Positions 36,768-44,951 are shown, counted from the stretch's first letter. The stretch is DNA of 64,000 nt from Lachnospiraceae bacterium (GCA_017391465.1 JAFOYH010000045.1:6412-70411); one strand, 5' to 3'. The notes: generated by a model from the sequence alone, not told the origin. Numbers and translations are program-made.

Positions 36768-38027
36768 ATGGCTGCTTTTCAAATAACAGGCGGGGAACCA
36801 TTAATTGGAAGTATTGATATTCAAGGATCAAAAAATGCATCATTGCCAATATTGGCGGCATCTTTGCTTCATCAGGGAATAACTGTTTTATATGGATGTC
36901 CGAATATATTGGATGTTCGTTATATGATTGAGATTATAAGAAGTCTTGGATGTAAAATCGAATGGAATTCCGAATTTCTTCAGATCGATGCATCGGAAGT
37001 TGATGTTGAACATTTATCACGGTCATGTCTGGGGAAGATGAGATCCTCCATTTTGTTATTGGGGGCATTAATCGGAAGATGTGGAAAACTAAAATTGGAT
37101 TATCCGGGTGGTTGTACGATAGGTGCACGGCCCATTGATATGCATTTGAATGCCTTCAAGTCCATGGGGGTTCAGATTAAAGAAGTGGATGATCAGATTA
37201 TCTGTTATACGGATAAATTGTACGGCAAACGGATTGTTTTACCTTATCCGAGTGTTGGGGCGACTGAAAATCTGATGATGGCTGCCGTATGGGCAGAAGG
37301 TGTGACATGGATTGAGAATGCAGCGAAAGAACCTGAAGTTATAGAACTTGCCCGATTTTTGAATCAAATGGGTGGTTGTATTCATGGGGAAGGAACAGAT
37401 CGCATTGGTATTTTAGGTAAATGTTCACTCCATGATGTAGCATATAAAATCACAGGTGACCGCATTGTTGCCGGAACCTATCTTTTAGCGGCGGCGGGGA
37501 CGAAAGGCCGGATTGAAATAAGAGGTGTACAGGTCAAAGACCTTCAGGCAGTGTTACATATATGTGAAGAAATGGGATGTCGGATTCAAAAATCGGAGAA
37601 ATCTGTTTTTCTGGAATCCAAACATCGTTTGTTTTCTGTAAAAGATATTCATACCCAACCTTTTCCTGGGTTTCCAACAGACATGCAATCTCAGCTGATG
37701 GCAGTGTTGTCAACGGCAAAAGGGGTGACGATCATCCATGAGCATGTGTTTGAAAAACGCTTTCGAACAGCGAAAGAACTTGGACGGATGGGAGCAGATA
37801 TACAAATAAAAAATAATAGGGCGGTAATTCGAGGTGTGGAAAGTCTCAAAGGATGTTCTGTTTCTGCCATGGATTTGCGGGGCGGAGCTGCATTGATTAT
37901 TGCCGGTCTAATGGCAGAGGGTGATTCAATCGTCGAAAACTCCATCTTTGTAGAGAGAGGTTATCAGGATATATGCAAAGATTTGAGACAACTGGGTGCA
38001 AACATTAAAATCATAAATGGAAAATAG
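36768..38027 (+). CDS. murA: UDP-N-acetylglucosamine 1-carboxyvinyltransferase
   Basis: A 419-residue enzyme that transfers enolpyruvate from PEP to UDP-GlcNAc, the first committed step of peptidoglycan synthesis. It opens with GSIDIQGSKNASLPILAA, and has the fosfomycin-target cysteine in YPGGCTIGARPIDMH near residue 117, then GFPTDMQSQLMA and FEKRFRTAKELGRMGADI. It occupies the slot where many dcw clusters carry murG. RBS is CGGAGGT. Confidence 0.95.
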   Translation: MAAFQITGGEPLIGSIDIQGSKNASLPILAASLLHQGITVLYGCPNILDVRYMIEIIRSLGCKIEWNSEFLQIDASEVDVEHLSRSCLGKMRSSILLLGALIGRCGKLKLDYPGGCTIGARPIDMHLNAFKSMGVQIKEVDDQIICYTDKLYGKRIVLPYPSVGATENLMMAAVWAEGVTWIENAAKEPEVIELARFLNQMGGCIHGEGTDRIGILGKCSLHDVAYKITGDRIVAGTYLLAAAGTKGRIEIRGVQVKDLQAVLHICEEMGCRIQKSEKSVFLESKHRLFSVKDIHTQPFPGFPTDMQSQLMAVLSTAKGVTIIHEHVFEKRFRTAKELGRMGADIQIKNNRAVIRGVESLKGCSVSAMDLRGGAALIIAGLMAEGDSIVENSIFVERGYQDICKDLRQLGANIKIINGK

Positions 38028-38038
38028 GTGGATATACC

Positions 38039-38878
38039 GTGGATAAAAATTATTATCAGGATGAAGAGTTTGAAGAATTAGAAGATGTGGAAGAATTATA
38101 TTATAATGAAGAATTTATAGAAAATGAAACGCTGGAAGAAGAAAAAAATTCTTCTGGTCTGAAACTGTTTACAATTGCTCTTGTGGTTGTAACTATTGTA
38201 ATAGGAATAATCTCATATGGATTCCGCCTGGAAGAAGTAAGAGTTATTGGCAACAAAAATTATACATCGGATGAGGTGAAAGAACTCATTGGATTTCCAG
38301 AGGATCGTGCAAATACGCTTTTATGTTATTTGAAATATCGTCGATATAAAGTTGAAGAAATTCCATTTTTGGAGAGCATTGATGTAAAAATGGAAAGCAG
38401 TTCCATTCTATATATTGAAGTCAATGAGACCAATATTCTGGCCTGTATAAAAGAGGGTAAAAAATATTATTATTTTGACGATGATGGAATTGTTCGTGAA
38501 GTTTTGACAGAGCGGCGAAATACGCTTCCAATCATTGTAGGTGTAGATACAGAGGTTCTTGAATTGGATCAAGCGATTTCTGTTAAAAACCGAACCGTTT
38601 TTAAAGGGATGATGGAATTGAGTCAATTGCTGTTTGATAATGGATTAAAAGTACAAAAGATTGAGGTGGATTCGGAAGGAACATTCATGGTTTATGTGAA
38701 TGATGCTATTCGTGTAGGCTTTGGATCTCCGGTACTTTTGGAGGAAAAGGCAGCCGAGATGGCAAATATTCTTCCTGAGTTGGAAAAAATGCGTAAAACC
38801 GAAGATATTCGAGGAATTCTTCATTTAGAGAACTACGATTCGACCAAAAAATCAATTGTATTTACAAAAGAAAATTAA
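38039..38878 (+). CDS. Cell division protein FtsQ/DivIB
   Basis: A 279-residue bitopic protein: an acidic cytoplasmic tail of about 40 residues, one helix near 44-63 (LFTIALVVVTIVIGIISYGF), a POTRA domain (about 65-135, RLEEVRVIGNKNYTSDEVKELI) and a beta domain to the end. It scaffolds FtsL and DivIC at the septum. Translation starts at GTG 38039 behind AGGTGG. It lies directly before ftsZ; no ftsA is present between them. Confidence 0.85.
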   Translation: MDKNYYQDEEFEELEDVEELYYNEEFIENETLEEEKNSSGLKLFTIALVVVTIVIGIISYGFRLEEVRVIGNKNYTSDEVKELIGFPEDRANTLLCYLKYRRYKVEEIPFLESIDVKMESSSILYIEVNETNILACIKEGKKYYYFDDDGIVREVLTERRNTLPIIVGVDTEVLELDQAISVKNRTVFKGMMELSQLLFDNGLKVQKIEVDSEGTFMVYVNDAIRVGFGSPVLLEEKAAEMANILPELEKMRKTEDIRGILHLENYDSTKKSIVFTKEN

Positions 38879-38887
38879 AATTAACGG

Positions 38888-38916
38888 TTGATTATTTTAA
38901 TGAAAAACGCTATCAT
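38888..38916 (+). promoter_or_regulatory. Sigma-A promoter of ftsZ
   Basis: TTGATT (38888-38893), 17-bp spacer, TATCAT (38911-38916), about 50 bases upstream of the ftsZ start codon. Confidence 0.65.
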
Positions 38917-38968
38917 ATAGTATGATGGTGTAAATTTAGAAGAATTTAATTTAAAAGGAGGAACTACC

Positions 38969-40099
38969 TTGCTTGAGATAAAAACAAATGAAATGGATGC
39001 AGCAGCTAAAATACTTGTTATTGGTGTCGGCGGTGCTGGTAACAATGCAGTAAACCGTATGATTGAAGAAAATATTGTCGGTGTTGAATTCATCGGTGTG
39101 AATACAGATAGACAGGCTTTACAGTTATGTAAAGCAAACCAGCTTGTTCAGATTGGCGAAAAGTTGACAAAAGGACTTGGCGCTGGAGCAAAGCCGGAAG
39201 TTGGTGCAAAAGCAGCAGAAGAAAGTGTGGATGAACTTACAGAGTTGATCAAAGGTGCAGATATGGTATTCGTTACCTGTGGTATGGGTGGCGGAACCGG
39301 TACAGGAGCTGCTCCGGTTGTAGCTGGTATCGCTAAGAGCCTTGGATGTCTTACTGTAGGTGTTGTTACAAAACCTTTCCGTTTTGAAGCAAAACAGAGA
39401 ATGTTGAATGCAGTTGAAGGTATCGAAAAACTTAAAGAGAATGTAGATACATTAATTGTTATTCCAAATGATAAATTACTTGAAATTGTAGACCGTCGTA
39501 CATCTATGCCTGAAGCTTTGAAAAAAGCGGATGAAGTATTACAGCAGGGGGTTCAGGGCATCACAGACCTGATCAATGTACCAGGTTTAATCAACCTTGA
39601 CTTTGCAGATATTTCTACAGTTATGAAAGATAAAGGTGTTGCGCATATCGGTATTGGTGAAGGTCATGGTGATGATAAGGCTCTTGATGCTGTGAAACAG
39701 GCAACAACAAGCCCATTACTTGAAACAACAATCGAAGGTGCTACGGATATTGTTATTAACATTTCTGGCGATATTGGTTTGATTGAAGCGAATGAAGCAG
39801 CTATGTATGTTGAAGAACTTGCTGGTGAATCAGCAAACATCATCTTTGGTGCAATGTATGATGAAAGTACACCAGATACATGTACAATCACAGTCATTGC
39901 AACTGGATTAGATGCACAGGAAAGTGCTGGACAGGCTTCTACATTTATGAAGAAAGCCAACGAACGTCCTGCATTTAACAATAATGCAGCTCCAACTTTT
40001 AAAACAGCAGCTTCCGTACAGAAAACGCCTGTGACAAAAACAGAAACAACAGTCGGAACAAGCACAATTCAGATTCCAAGCTTTTTACAGAAGAGATAA
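38969..40099 (+). CDS. ftsZ: Cell division protein FtsZ
   Basis: A 376-residue tubulin homologue that forms the cytokinetic ring. GTPase motifs: [14 protein letters not shown], the tubulin signature [13 protein letters not shown] near 110, and the T7 loop [11 protein letters not shown]. After a linker rich in Thr, Ala and Lys, the conserved C-terminal peptide [10 protein letters not shown], which binds membrane tethers, is intact. Translation starts at a TTG (38969) with a perfect AAAGGAGG seven bases before. A strong terminator follows. Confidence 0.97.
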   Translation: MLEIKTNEMDAAAKILVIGVGGAGNNAVNRMIEENIVGVEFIGVNTDRQALQLCKANQLVQIGEKLTKGLGAGAKPEVGAKAAEESVDELTELIKGADMVFVTCGMGGGTGTGAAPVVAGIAKSLGCLTVGVVTKPFRFEAKQRMLNAVEGIEKLKENVDTLIVIPNDKLLEIVDRRTSMPEALKKADEVLQQGVQGITDLINVPGLINLDFADISTVMKDKGVAHIGIGEGHGDDKALDAVKQATTSPLLETTIEGATDIVINISGDIGLIEANEAAMYVEELAGESANIIFGAMYDESTPDTCTITVIATGLDAQESAGQASTFMKKANERPAFNNNAAPTFKTAASVQKTPVTKTETTVGTSTIQIPSFLQKR

Positions 40100-40130
40100 G
40101 ATTTGAATAAGTTATAAAAAAGTAAAGACA

Positions 40131-40177
40131 GGTACTATTTTAGAATCCATAGAGGATTTTAGAATAGTACCTTTTTT
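40131..40177 (+). terminator. Intrinsic terminator of ftsZ
   Basis: An 18-bp stem (arms 40131-40148 and 40154-40171, two G-U pairs) with a five-base loop and a run of six T. It separates the division genes from the sporulation sigma block. Confidence 0.93.
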
Positions 40178-40186
40178 GTTTACAAA

Positions 40187-40252
40187 TGTAGAAAAGTTTT
40201 ATGAGATTCATACGCTCGTTTGACAAAATATTTTTTTGATGTGCGTTATAAT
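40187..40252 (+). promoter_or_regulatory. Spo0A-type promoter of spoIIGA-sigE with long spacer
   Basis: TTGACA (40220-40225) and TATAAT (40247-40252) are both perfect but 21 bp apart, too far for ordinary sigma-A use. Bacillus spoIIG has the same oddity (22 bp) and needs Spo0A~P. A sequence matching the 0A box (TTTGTCAAA on the minus strand, 40219-40227) covers the -35, and a one-mismatch box TGTAGAA (consensus TGTCGAA) lies at 40187-40193. Confidence 0.7.
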
Positions 40253-40315
40253 AGGGACAATGCTGATTGGAGGTGATGAAGTTCCGTTATTCGTTCATAT
40301 TTTTCGAAGTTGAGT

Positions 40316-40798
40316 ATGTATGCTGAAAAATCTGTTCACCGCCAGATGTTTAGATATGTACTTGTATTTTTGTTGGGAAATATGTTTCCTGTCATTTTCT
40401 TTCACACCCATTTTGCAAAAGAATATGATCAAAAAAACTATATGGGAAATTTTCATATTTATATGAAGGGAAGACATGTAAAGCTGAAGGCACTGGTAGA
40501 TACGGGGAATCATTTGTATGAACCGATTACCGGAAAACCTGTGTGTCTGGTTGAATATGAAAGCATTAAACATTGTTTAAATTTGAATTTTATGGAAAAA
40601 AAAGGATGGATGATACCCTATCACACCATTGGAAAGAGCCAGGGGATGTTATGGGGATTTACTGCAGATAAAGTGGTTTTCCAAAATAAAGGAGTAAAAA
40701 TCATAAAATGTGGGTGTATTATTGCAATATTTAGTGGAAATATGAGTAAAAGTGGAGACTATAGTGCAATTATTCACCCGGATATTCTGGAAAAATGA
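40316..40798 (+). CDS. spoIIGA: SpoIIGA protease domain, N-terminally truncated
   Basis: A 160-residue product that matches only the C-terminal half of SpoIIGA, the membrane-bound aspartic protease that activates pro-SigE. The protease core [19 protein letters not shown] (catalytic Asp62) and the terminal block [19 protein letters not shown] are present. Full-length SpoIIGA is about 300 residues with five N-terminal membrane helices; here only one hydrophobic stretch (about 14-30) remains. A good RBS at 40269-40275 serves an ATG (40276) that opens a 16-codon frame ending at 40326, out of frame with this one. ATG 40316 (or TTG 40310) has no clear RBS. An internal deletion is likely; function is doubtful. 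Confidence 0.75.
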   Translation: MYAEKSVHRQMFRYVLVFLLGNMFPVIFFHTHFAKEYDQKNYMGNFHIYMKGRHVKLKALVDTGNHLYEPITGKPVCLVEYESIKHCLNLNFMEKKGWMIPYHTIGKSQGMLWGFTADKVVFQNKGVKIIKCGCIIAIFSGNMSKSGDYSAIIHPDILEK

Positions 40799-40818
40799 TG
40801 TGTGCGAAGGAGCAGATT

Positions 40819-41559
40819 ATGATTTGTAACGCAATAATACCTGGGAAATATCGCCATGCTGCCCATCGAAGATCGAGGGAAAAAGGAAGGACGAATGGGG
40901 GAGAACTTTTTTACATTGGTGGTACGGATGTTTTACCTCTGCCGCTTGAAAATGAAGCGGAGGCAGAAGCAATTCATATGCTTGGTACAGAACAGGCATC
41001 CGATGGACGAAAGCGATTAATTGAACATAATTTACGATTGGTTGTCTATATTGCAAGGAAGTTTGATAATACAGGAATTTCAGTGGAAGATTTAATTTCT
41101 ATAGGCACAATTGGATTGATTAAAGCGATTAATTCTTTCAATCCGGAGAAGAATATAAAGCTGGCAACGTATGCGTCACGTTGCATAGAAAACGAAATCT
41201 TAATGTATTTGCGCAGAAATAATAAAAATCGTATGGAGGTATCTATTGATGAACCTTTGAATGTGGATTGGGATGGAAACGAATTATTACTTTCAGATAT
41301 TCTAGGGACGGATGAGGATGTGATTTATAAGGGAATTGAAGGTGAAGTTGATCGGAAATTGCTGCATAAGGCCATTGGTCGTTTAACGCCGAGAGAACAG
41401 ACGATCATCAAACTGCGATTTGGAATTAATACACAGGATGGTTATGATAAAACTCAAAAAGAGGTGGCGGATTTGCTGGGTATATCTCAATCATATATAT
41501 CGCGGTTAGAAAAAAGGATTATTTTACGGCTGAAAAAAGAAATGAACCGCATGAGTTGA
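40819..41559 (+). CDS. sigE: RNA polymerase sigma-E factor (mother-cell sporulation), pro-form
   Basis: A 246-residue group 3 sigma factor. The mature part starts near residue 29 with [15 protein letters not shown], as in Bacillus SigE. Region 2 has [34 protein letters not shown], and region 4 ends with [22 protein letters not shown]. The 28 residues before it occupy the place of the pro-sequence but are Arg-rich and polar ([15 protein letters not shown]), not the amphipathic hydrophobic helix that normally tethers pro-SigE. ATG 40819 with AAGGAG six bases before is chosen; ATG 40795 overlapping the spoIIGA stop is also in frame. Confidence 0.9.
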   Translation: MICNAIIPGKYRHAAHRRSREKGRTNGGELFYIGGTDVLPLPLENEAEAEAIHMLGTEQASDGRKRLIEHNLRLVVYIARKFDNTGISVEDLISIGTIGLIKAINSFNPEKNIKLATYASRCIENEILMYLRRNNKNRMEVSIDEPLNVDWDGNELLLSDILGTDEDVIYKGIEGEVDRKLLHKAIGRLTPREQTIIKLRFGINTQDGYDKTQKEVADLLGISQSYISRLEKRIILRLKKEMNRMS

Positions 41560-41624
41560 TCTCAAAATAAAAAGAATGGTTTAGATTGTCAAGCCCCAAT
41601 AATTTTTTTATTTTTTATAAAATC

Positions 41625-41652
41625 GTATATTTCAGGATGTAATGTGAAAAAT
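41625..41652 (+). promoter_or_regulatory. Candidate sigma-F promoter of sigG
   Basis: GTATA (41625-41629) followed after 14 bp by GTGAAAAAT (41644-41652) resembles the sigma-F consensus (GYWTA, about 15 bp, GGNRANANT) with one mismatch. It lies 50 bases upstream of sigG, a gene read by sigma-F in Bacillus. No sigma-A promoter is seen here. Confidence 0.4.
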
Positions 41653-41701
41653 CTTTACTGTACTTGCGTGATCAGCAAATGGAGTAAGGAGGATTCTGGA
41701 T

Positions 41702-42481
41702 ATGGCTCAGGGTAAAGTTGAGATATGCGGTGTAAACACATCAAAGCTTCCATTGTTAAAGGAATCGGAAAAAGAAGCATTGCTCTTGCGAGTAAAGAGT
41801 GGAGATTTAGAAGCTAAAGAAGAATATATCAAGGGAAATCTTCGGCTTGTACTTAGTGTGATCAAACGTTTTTCAAATGCAAATGAGAATCCGGATGATC
41901 TGTTTCAGGTGGGATGTATTGGCCTGATGAAAGCGATTGATAATTTTGATCTCAGTCAGGGGGTTAAGTTTTCAACGTATGCTGTTCCTATGATCATCGG
42001 GGAAGTAAGAAGGTATTTACGTGACAATAACAGTATTCGAGTAAGTCGCTCTTTGCGTGACACGGCATATAAAGCAATCTATGCCAAAGAAGCTTTTATA
42101 AAAAAGAATCATCGTGAACCTTCTGTTATGGAGGTTGCGGATGAAATCGGTATCCGAAAAGAAGATATTGTATTTGCCATGGATGCCATTCAAAGTCCCA
42201 TGTCTTTATACGAACCTGTATTTACAGAAGGTGGAGATAAATTATGCATTATGGATCAGGTTAGAGATACAAAAAACACAGAGAATAGCTGGGTCGAGAA
42301 TCTGGCACTCAATGATGCCATTGGTCGCCTGGGCAAACGTGAACGAAAAATCATAGATTTGAGATTTTTTCAGGGGAAGACACAGATGGAAGTGGCATCG
42401 GAACTGGCAATTTCTCAGGCTCAGATCTCGCGTATTGAAAAAAATGCATTGAAAAGTATGCGAAACTATCTCCAGCAGTAA
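41702..42481 (+). CDS. sigG: RNA polymerase sigma-G factor (late forespore)
   Basis: A 259-residue sporulation sigma factor, colinear with Bacillus SigG from the first residues (KVEICGVNTSKLPLL, a region contacted by the inhibitor CsfB/Gin in Bacillus). Region 2 has NLRLVLSVIKRF and DDLFQVGCIGLMKAIDNFD, then FSTYAVPMIIGEVRRYLRDN, and region 4 ends QMEVASELAISQAQISRIEKNAL. Nothing in the frame is damaged, in contrast to spoIIGA. The start has AGGAGG upstream. Confidence 0.95.
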   Translation: MAQGKVEICGVNTSKLPLLKESEKEALLLRVKSGDLEAKEEYIKGNLRLVLSVIKRFSNANENPDDLFQVGCIGLMKAIDNFDLSQGVKFSTYAVPMIIGEVRRYLRDNNSIRVSRSLRDTAYKAIYAKEAFIKKNHREPSVMEVADEIGIRKEDIVFAMDAIQSPMSLYEPVFTEGGDKLCIMDQVRDTKNTENSWVENLALNDAIGRLGKRERKIIDLRFFQGKTQMEVASELAISQAQISRIEKNALKSMRNYLQQ

Positions 42482-42491
42482 GTAAAAAACA

Positions 42492-42519
42492 TTGACTTCG
42501 ACAAGATAACGCGTATAAT
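42492..42519 (+). promoter_or_regulatory. Sigma-A promoter of the ectB-like gene
   Basis: TTGACT (42492-42497), 16-bp spacer, TATAAT (42514-42519). Transcription near 42526 rules out the in-frame codon at 42525 as the start. Confidence 0.8.
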
Positions 42520-42572
42520 GAGATATGGTGGTAAACTATGCACACCTGAAAAATGAATGGAGGAAAACAGTA

Positions 42573-43817
42573 ATGTTTGAAATTTTTGAAAGCACTGAAT
42601 CCGAAGTAAGATCTTATTGTAGAAAATATCCTGTCGTATTTAGTAAAGCAAAGAATGCTGAGATTTTTTCTGCTGATGGTGAAAGATATATCGACTTTCT
42701 GGCAGTTGCTGGTTCTATGAACTATGGACACAACAATCCGGAAATTAAAGCTAAAATTTTAGAATACTTAAGTGAAGACCATATCATCAATGCTTTAGAT
42801 ATGTATACGGCAGCAAAAGAAGAATTTCTTCTGACAATTAAAGAAAAAATTCTTAAACCAAGAAATTTGGACTATAAGGTAATGTGCTGCGGGCCAACAG
42901 GAACGAATGCGGTGGAAGCTGCGTTGAAACTTGCACGTAAGAATAAAGGACGTACCAACGTTATTGCCTTTGCAGGCGCATTCCATGGTATGACTTTGGG
43001 AAGTCTTGCATTGACAACAGATCGTACAAGCCGTCAGGGAGCAAGTGTTCCATTGAATAATGTCACATTTGTTCCATATGATGGAACAATGCTTGATTCG
43101 ATTGCTTATTTGAAATGGATTCTTGAAGATGATCATTCCGGTATTGAAAAACCGGCAGCTATTGTTCTTGAAACACTTCAGGCAGAAGGCGGAATCAATA
43201 TTGCAAGTGTGGAATGGCTTCGCCAGATTCGCCAGATCTGTACAGATAATGATATTGTAATGATTGTTGACGATATCCAGGTTGGTAATGGACGTACAGG
43301 AACATTCTTCTCTTTTGAACGTGCAGGAATTGTACCGGATATGGTTGTTTTATCGAAATCCATTAGTGGTTTTGGAACACCAATGGCACTCTTGCTCATG
43401 CGTCCTGAGTTGGATATTTTCCGTCCTGCAGAACATAATGGCACATTCCGTGGTAACCAGTTATCCTTTGTTGGTGGTACAGCAGGTATTAATTACTTTG
43501 TTGAGCATAAACTGGATGAGGAAGTACAGAAAAAAGCGGCCATTGTTGAAGCGTTTATTAAAAAAGAAATTCTTCCGTTGGATGAACGCCTTTCTTGCAG
43601 AGGAATGGGTCTTATGTGGGGTATTGATTTTACAGAAATCAATCCGGCATTAGCACTGGAAGCTGTACATGAAGGTTTTGATCGTCATTTGATCATGGAA
43701 GTAGCAGGAAGAAAAGACGCGGTATTGAAATTAATGCCGCCATTGACAATTGAAGAAGATGTGCTTAGAGAAGGTTTGGAAATTGTTAAACGTTCTGTAG
43801 AAGCAGTTTTAAACTAA
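42573..43817 (+). CDS. Diaminobutyrate--2-oxoglutarate aminotransferase, EctB type
   Basis: A 414-residue class III PLP aminotransferase. The N-terminus FEIFESTESEVRSYCRKYPVVF and NYGHNNPEIKAKI follow EctB closely. The substrate loop CCGPTGTNAVEAALKLARK, the Asp of IVDDIQVGNGRTG and the PLP lysine in VVLSKSISGFGTP are present. EctB makes L-2,4-diaminobutyrate from aspartate semialdehyde and glutamate for ectoine, but no ectA or ectC is near, so the product may serve another route. The ATG at 42573 has TGGAGG upstream. The gene is monocistronic. Confidence 0.85.
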   Translation: MFEIFESTESEVRSYCRKYPVVFSKAKNAEIFSADGERYIDFLAVAGSMNYGHNNPEIKAKILEYLSEDHIINALDMYTAAKEEFLLTIKEKILKPRNLDYKVMCCGPTGTNAVEAALKLARKNKGRTNVIAFAGAFHGMTLGSLALTTDRTSRQGASVPLNNVTFVPYDGTMLDSIAYLKWILEDDHSGIEKPAAIVLETLQAEGGINIASVEWLRQIRQICTDNDIVMIVDDIQVGNGRTGTFFSFERAGIVPDMVVLSKSISGFGTPMALLLMRPELDIFRPAEHNGTFRGNQLSFVGGTAGINYFVEHKLDEEVQKKAAIVEAFIKKEILPLDERLSCRGMGLMWGIDFTEINPALALEAVHEGFDRHLIMEVAGRKDAVLKLMPPLTIEEDVLREGLEIVKRSVEAVLN

Positions 43818-43847
43818 GTAAAAATAAAGAATAGACAATAAACAATA

Positions 43848-43888
43848 AAATGCTGGACAGGAATTACTCCTTTGTCCAGCGTTTTTTT
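43848..43888 (+). terminator. Intrinsic terminator of the ectB-like gene
   Basis: GCTGGACA (43852-43859) pairs with TGTCCAGC (43873-43880), with GGA/TCC inside, followed by eight T. The right arm and part of the loop also encode the last codons of the convergent gene ending at 43864. Confidence 0.9.
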
Positions 43889-44163
43889 TCGGATTTATAA
43901 TTCTGATTTAACCAGTCAACAGCTTCACGAATGCCGTCTGGATTAAAATCAAATATTTTTTCTGTTTTTTCTGAAGCCTCTGTTTTATCGAAACAAAAGG
44001 GCTGAGGCCAGATAAAGACACTTAATTTAGTCACGGTTTCTTCGGATGTTTCGCTTACCGGGACTTCTTTTTTTTGCATACGGTAGCGCATACCTTGATA
44101 GCTGCCTGTAAAGCTTTCTTTTTTTAAGAAAGGAATCGGCATTACATCTGTATATTCAATCAT
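43864..44163 (-). CDS. Small conserved-looking protein of unknown function
   Basis: A 99-residue cytoplasmic protein that I cannot assign to a named family. It opens MIEYTDVMPIPFLKKESFTG and has a segment FIWPQPFCFDKTEAS around residues 50-64, and a C-terminal AVDWLNQNYKSEKKRW. There is no signal peptide or membrane helix. Its start overlaps the hisA-like stop by four bases, so it is translationally coupled to that gene. Its last codons lie in the terminator hairpin of the convergent aminotransferase gene. Confidence 0.7.
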   Translation of the reverse strand: MIEYTDVMPIPFLKKESFTGSYQGMRYRMQKKEVPVSETSEETVTKLSVFIWPQPFCFDKTEASEKTEKIFDFNPDGIREAVDWLNQNYKSEKKRWTKE

Positions 44164-44951
44164 AATTCCACCTCATCATCTGTACCAAGCTTTTTTATGA
44201 TTTCATAAGGAAGTGGTCCGCCAAAAAGATCAAGCGCACTTCCGATGGTGACATGAATCTGATTATTTCCAAGTGTTCGTAAATCATGTAAGTCTTTAAA
44301 AGAACCTACACCGCCAGCATAAGTTACTGGACATGCTGTAAATGTTCCAAGAAGTTTTGCTATGGGTTGTTCAATTCCGGCAGCTTTTCCTTCGACATCA
44401 ACGGCATGGATCAAAAATTCATCGCAGTAGGGTTCAAGCATATGAAGTGTTTCGAGGTTCATTTTAACAGAAGTAAATTTCTGCCAACGATCCGTAACAA
44501 TATAATAGTCATTCCCTTTTTTACGGCAGCTGACATCGAGAACAAGATGTTCTTTACCGATTTTATCGGAGAGTTCTTTAAGTCGGTCAAAATGAATCTG
44601 TCCATCTTTAAAGACATAGGATGTGACGATTACATGTGAGGCTCCAGCGGAAAGAAAAAGCTCTGCATTACCAAGGTGAATGCCGCCGCCAATTTGAAGT
44701 CCTCCGGGATAGGCAGCAAGGGCGCCAAGTGCCTGTTCCACATCAGCCTTATAATATTCAGAATCTTCAGGGTTTAAAAGAATGATATGACCACCTGAAA
44801 GACCATCGCTGCGATATTTCTTTGCATACCAGGCAGCATCGAGTTCAGAGATAAAATTTTCCTCTGCATGATTACCTTCATCTTTTAAACTTCCGCCAAT
44901 AATCTGTTTTACTTTTCCGTTATGTATGTCAATACATGGTCTGAATCTCAT
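44160..44951 (-). CDS. hisA: HisA, eukaryote-type (ProFAR isomerase)
   Basis: A 263-residue TIM-barrel that isomerises ProFAR to PRFAR in histidine synthesis. It follows the fungal HIS6 layout rather than the usual bacterial HisA: CIDIHNGKVKQIIGGSL at the start, GGHIILLNPEDSE, LQIGGGIHLGNAE, LVLDVSCRKKG, FLIHAVDVEGKAAGI, VTYAGGVGSF and the end block IGSALDLFGG. Both catalytic Asp positions (start IDIH and DVEG) are present. No other his gene is near. The start has GAGAGGTGAA upstream and the promoter overlaps that of ybaK. Confidence 0.87.
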   Translation of the reverse strand: MRFRPCIDIHNGKVKQIIGGSLKDEGNHAEENFISELDAAWYAKKYRSDGLSGGHIILLNPEDSEYYKADVEQALGALAAYPGGLQIGGGIHLGNAELFLSAGASHVIVTSYVFKDGQIHFDRLKELSDKIGKEHLVLDVSCRKKGNDYYIVTDRWQKFTSVKMNLETLHMLEPYCDEFLIHAVDVEGKAAGIEQPIAKLLGTFTACPVTYAGGVGSFKDLHDLRTLGNNQIHVTIGSALDLFGGPLPYEIIKKLGTDDEVEL

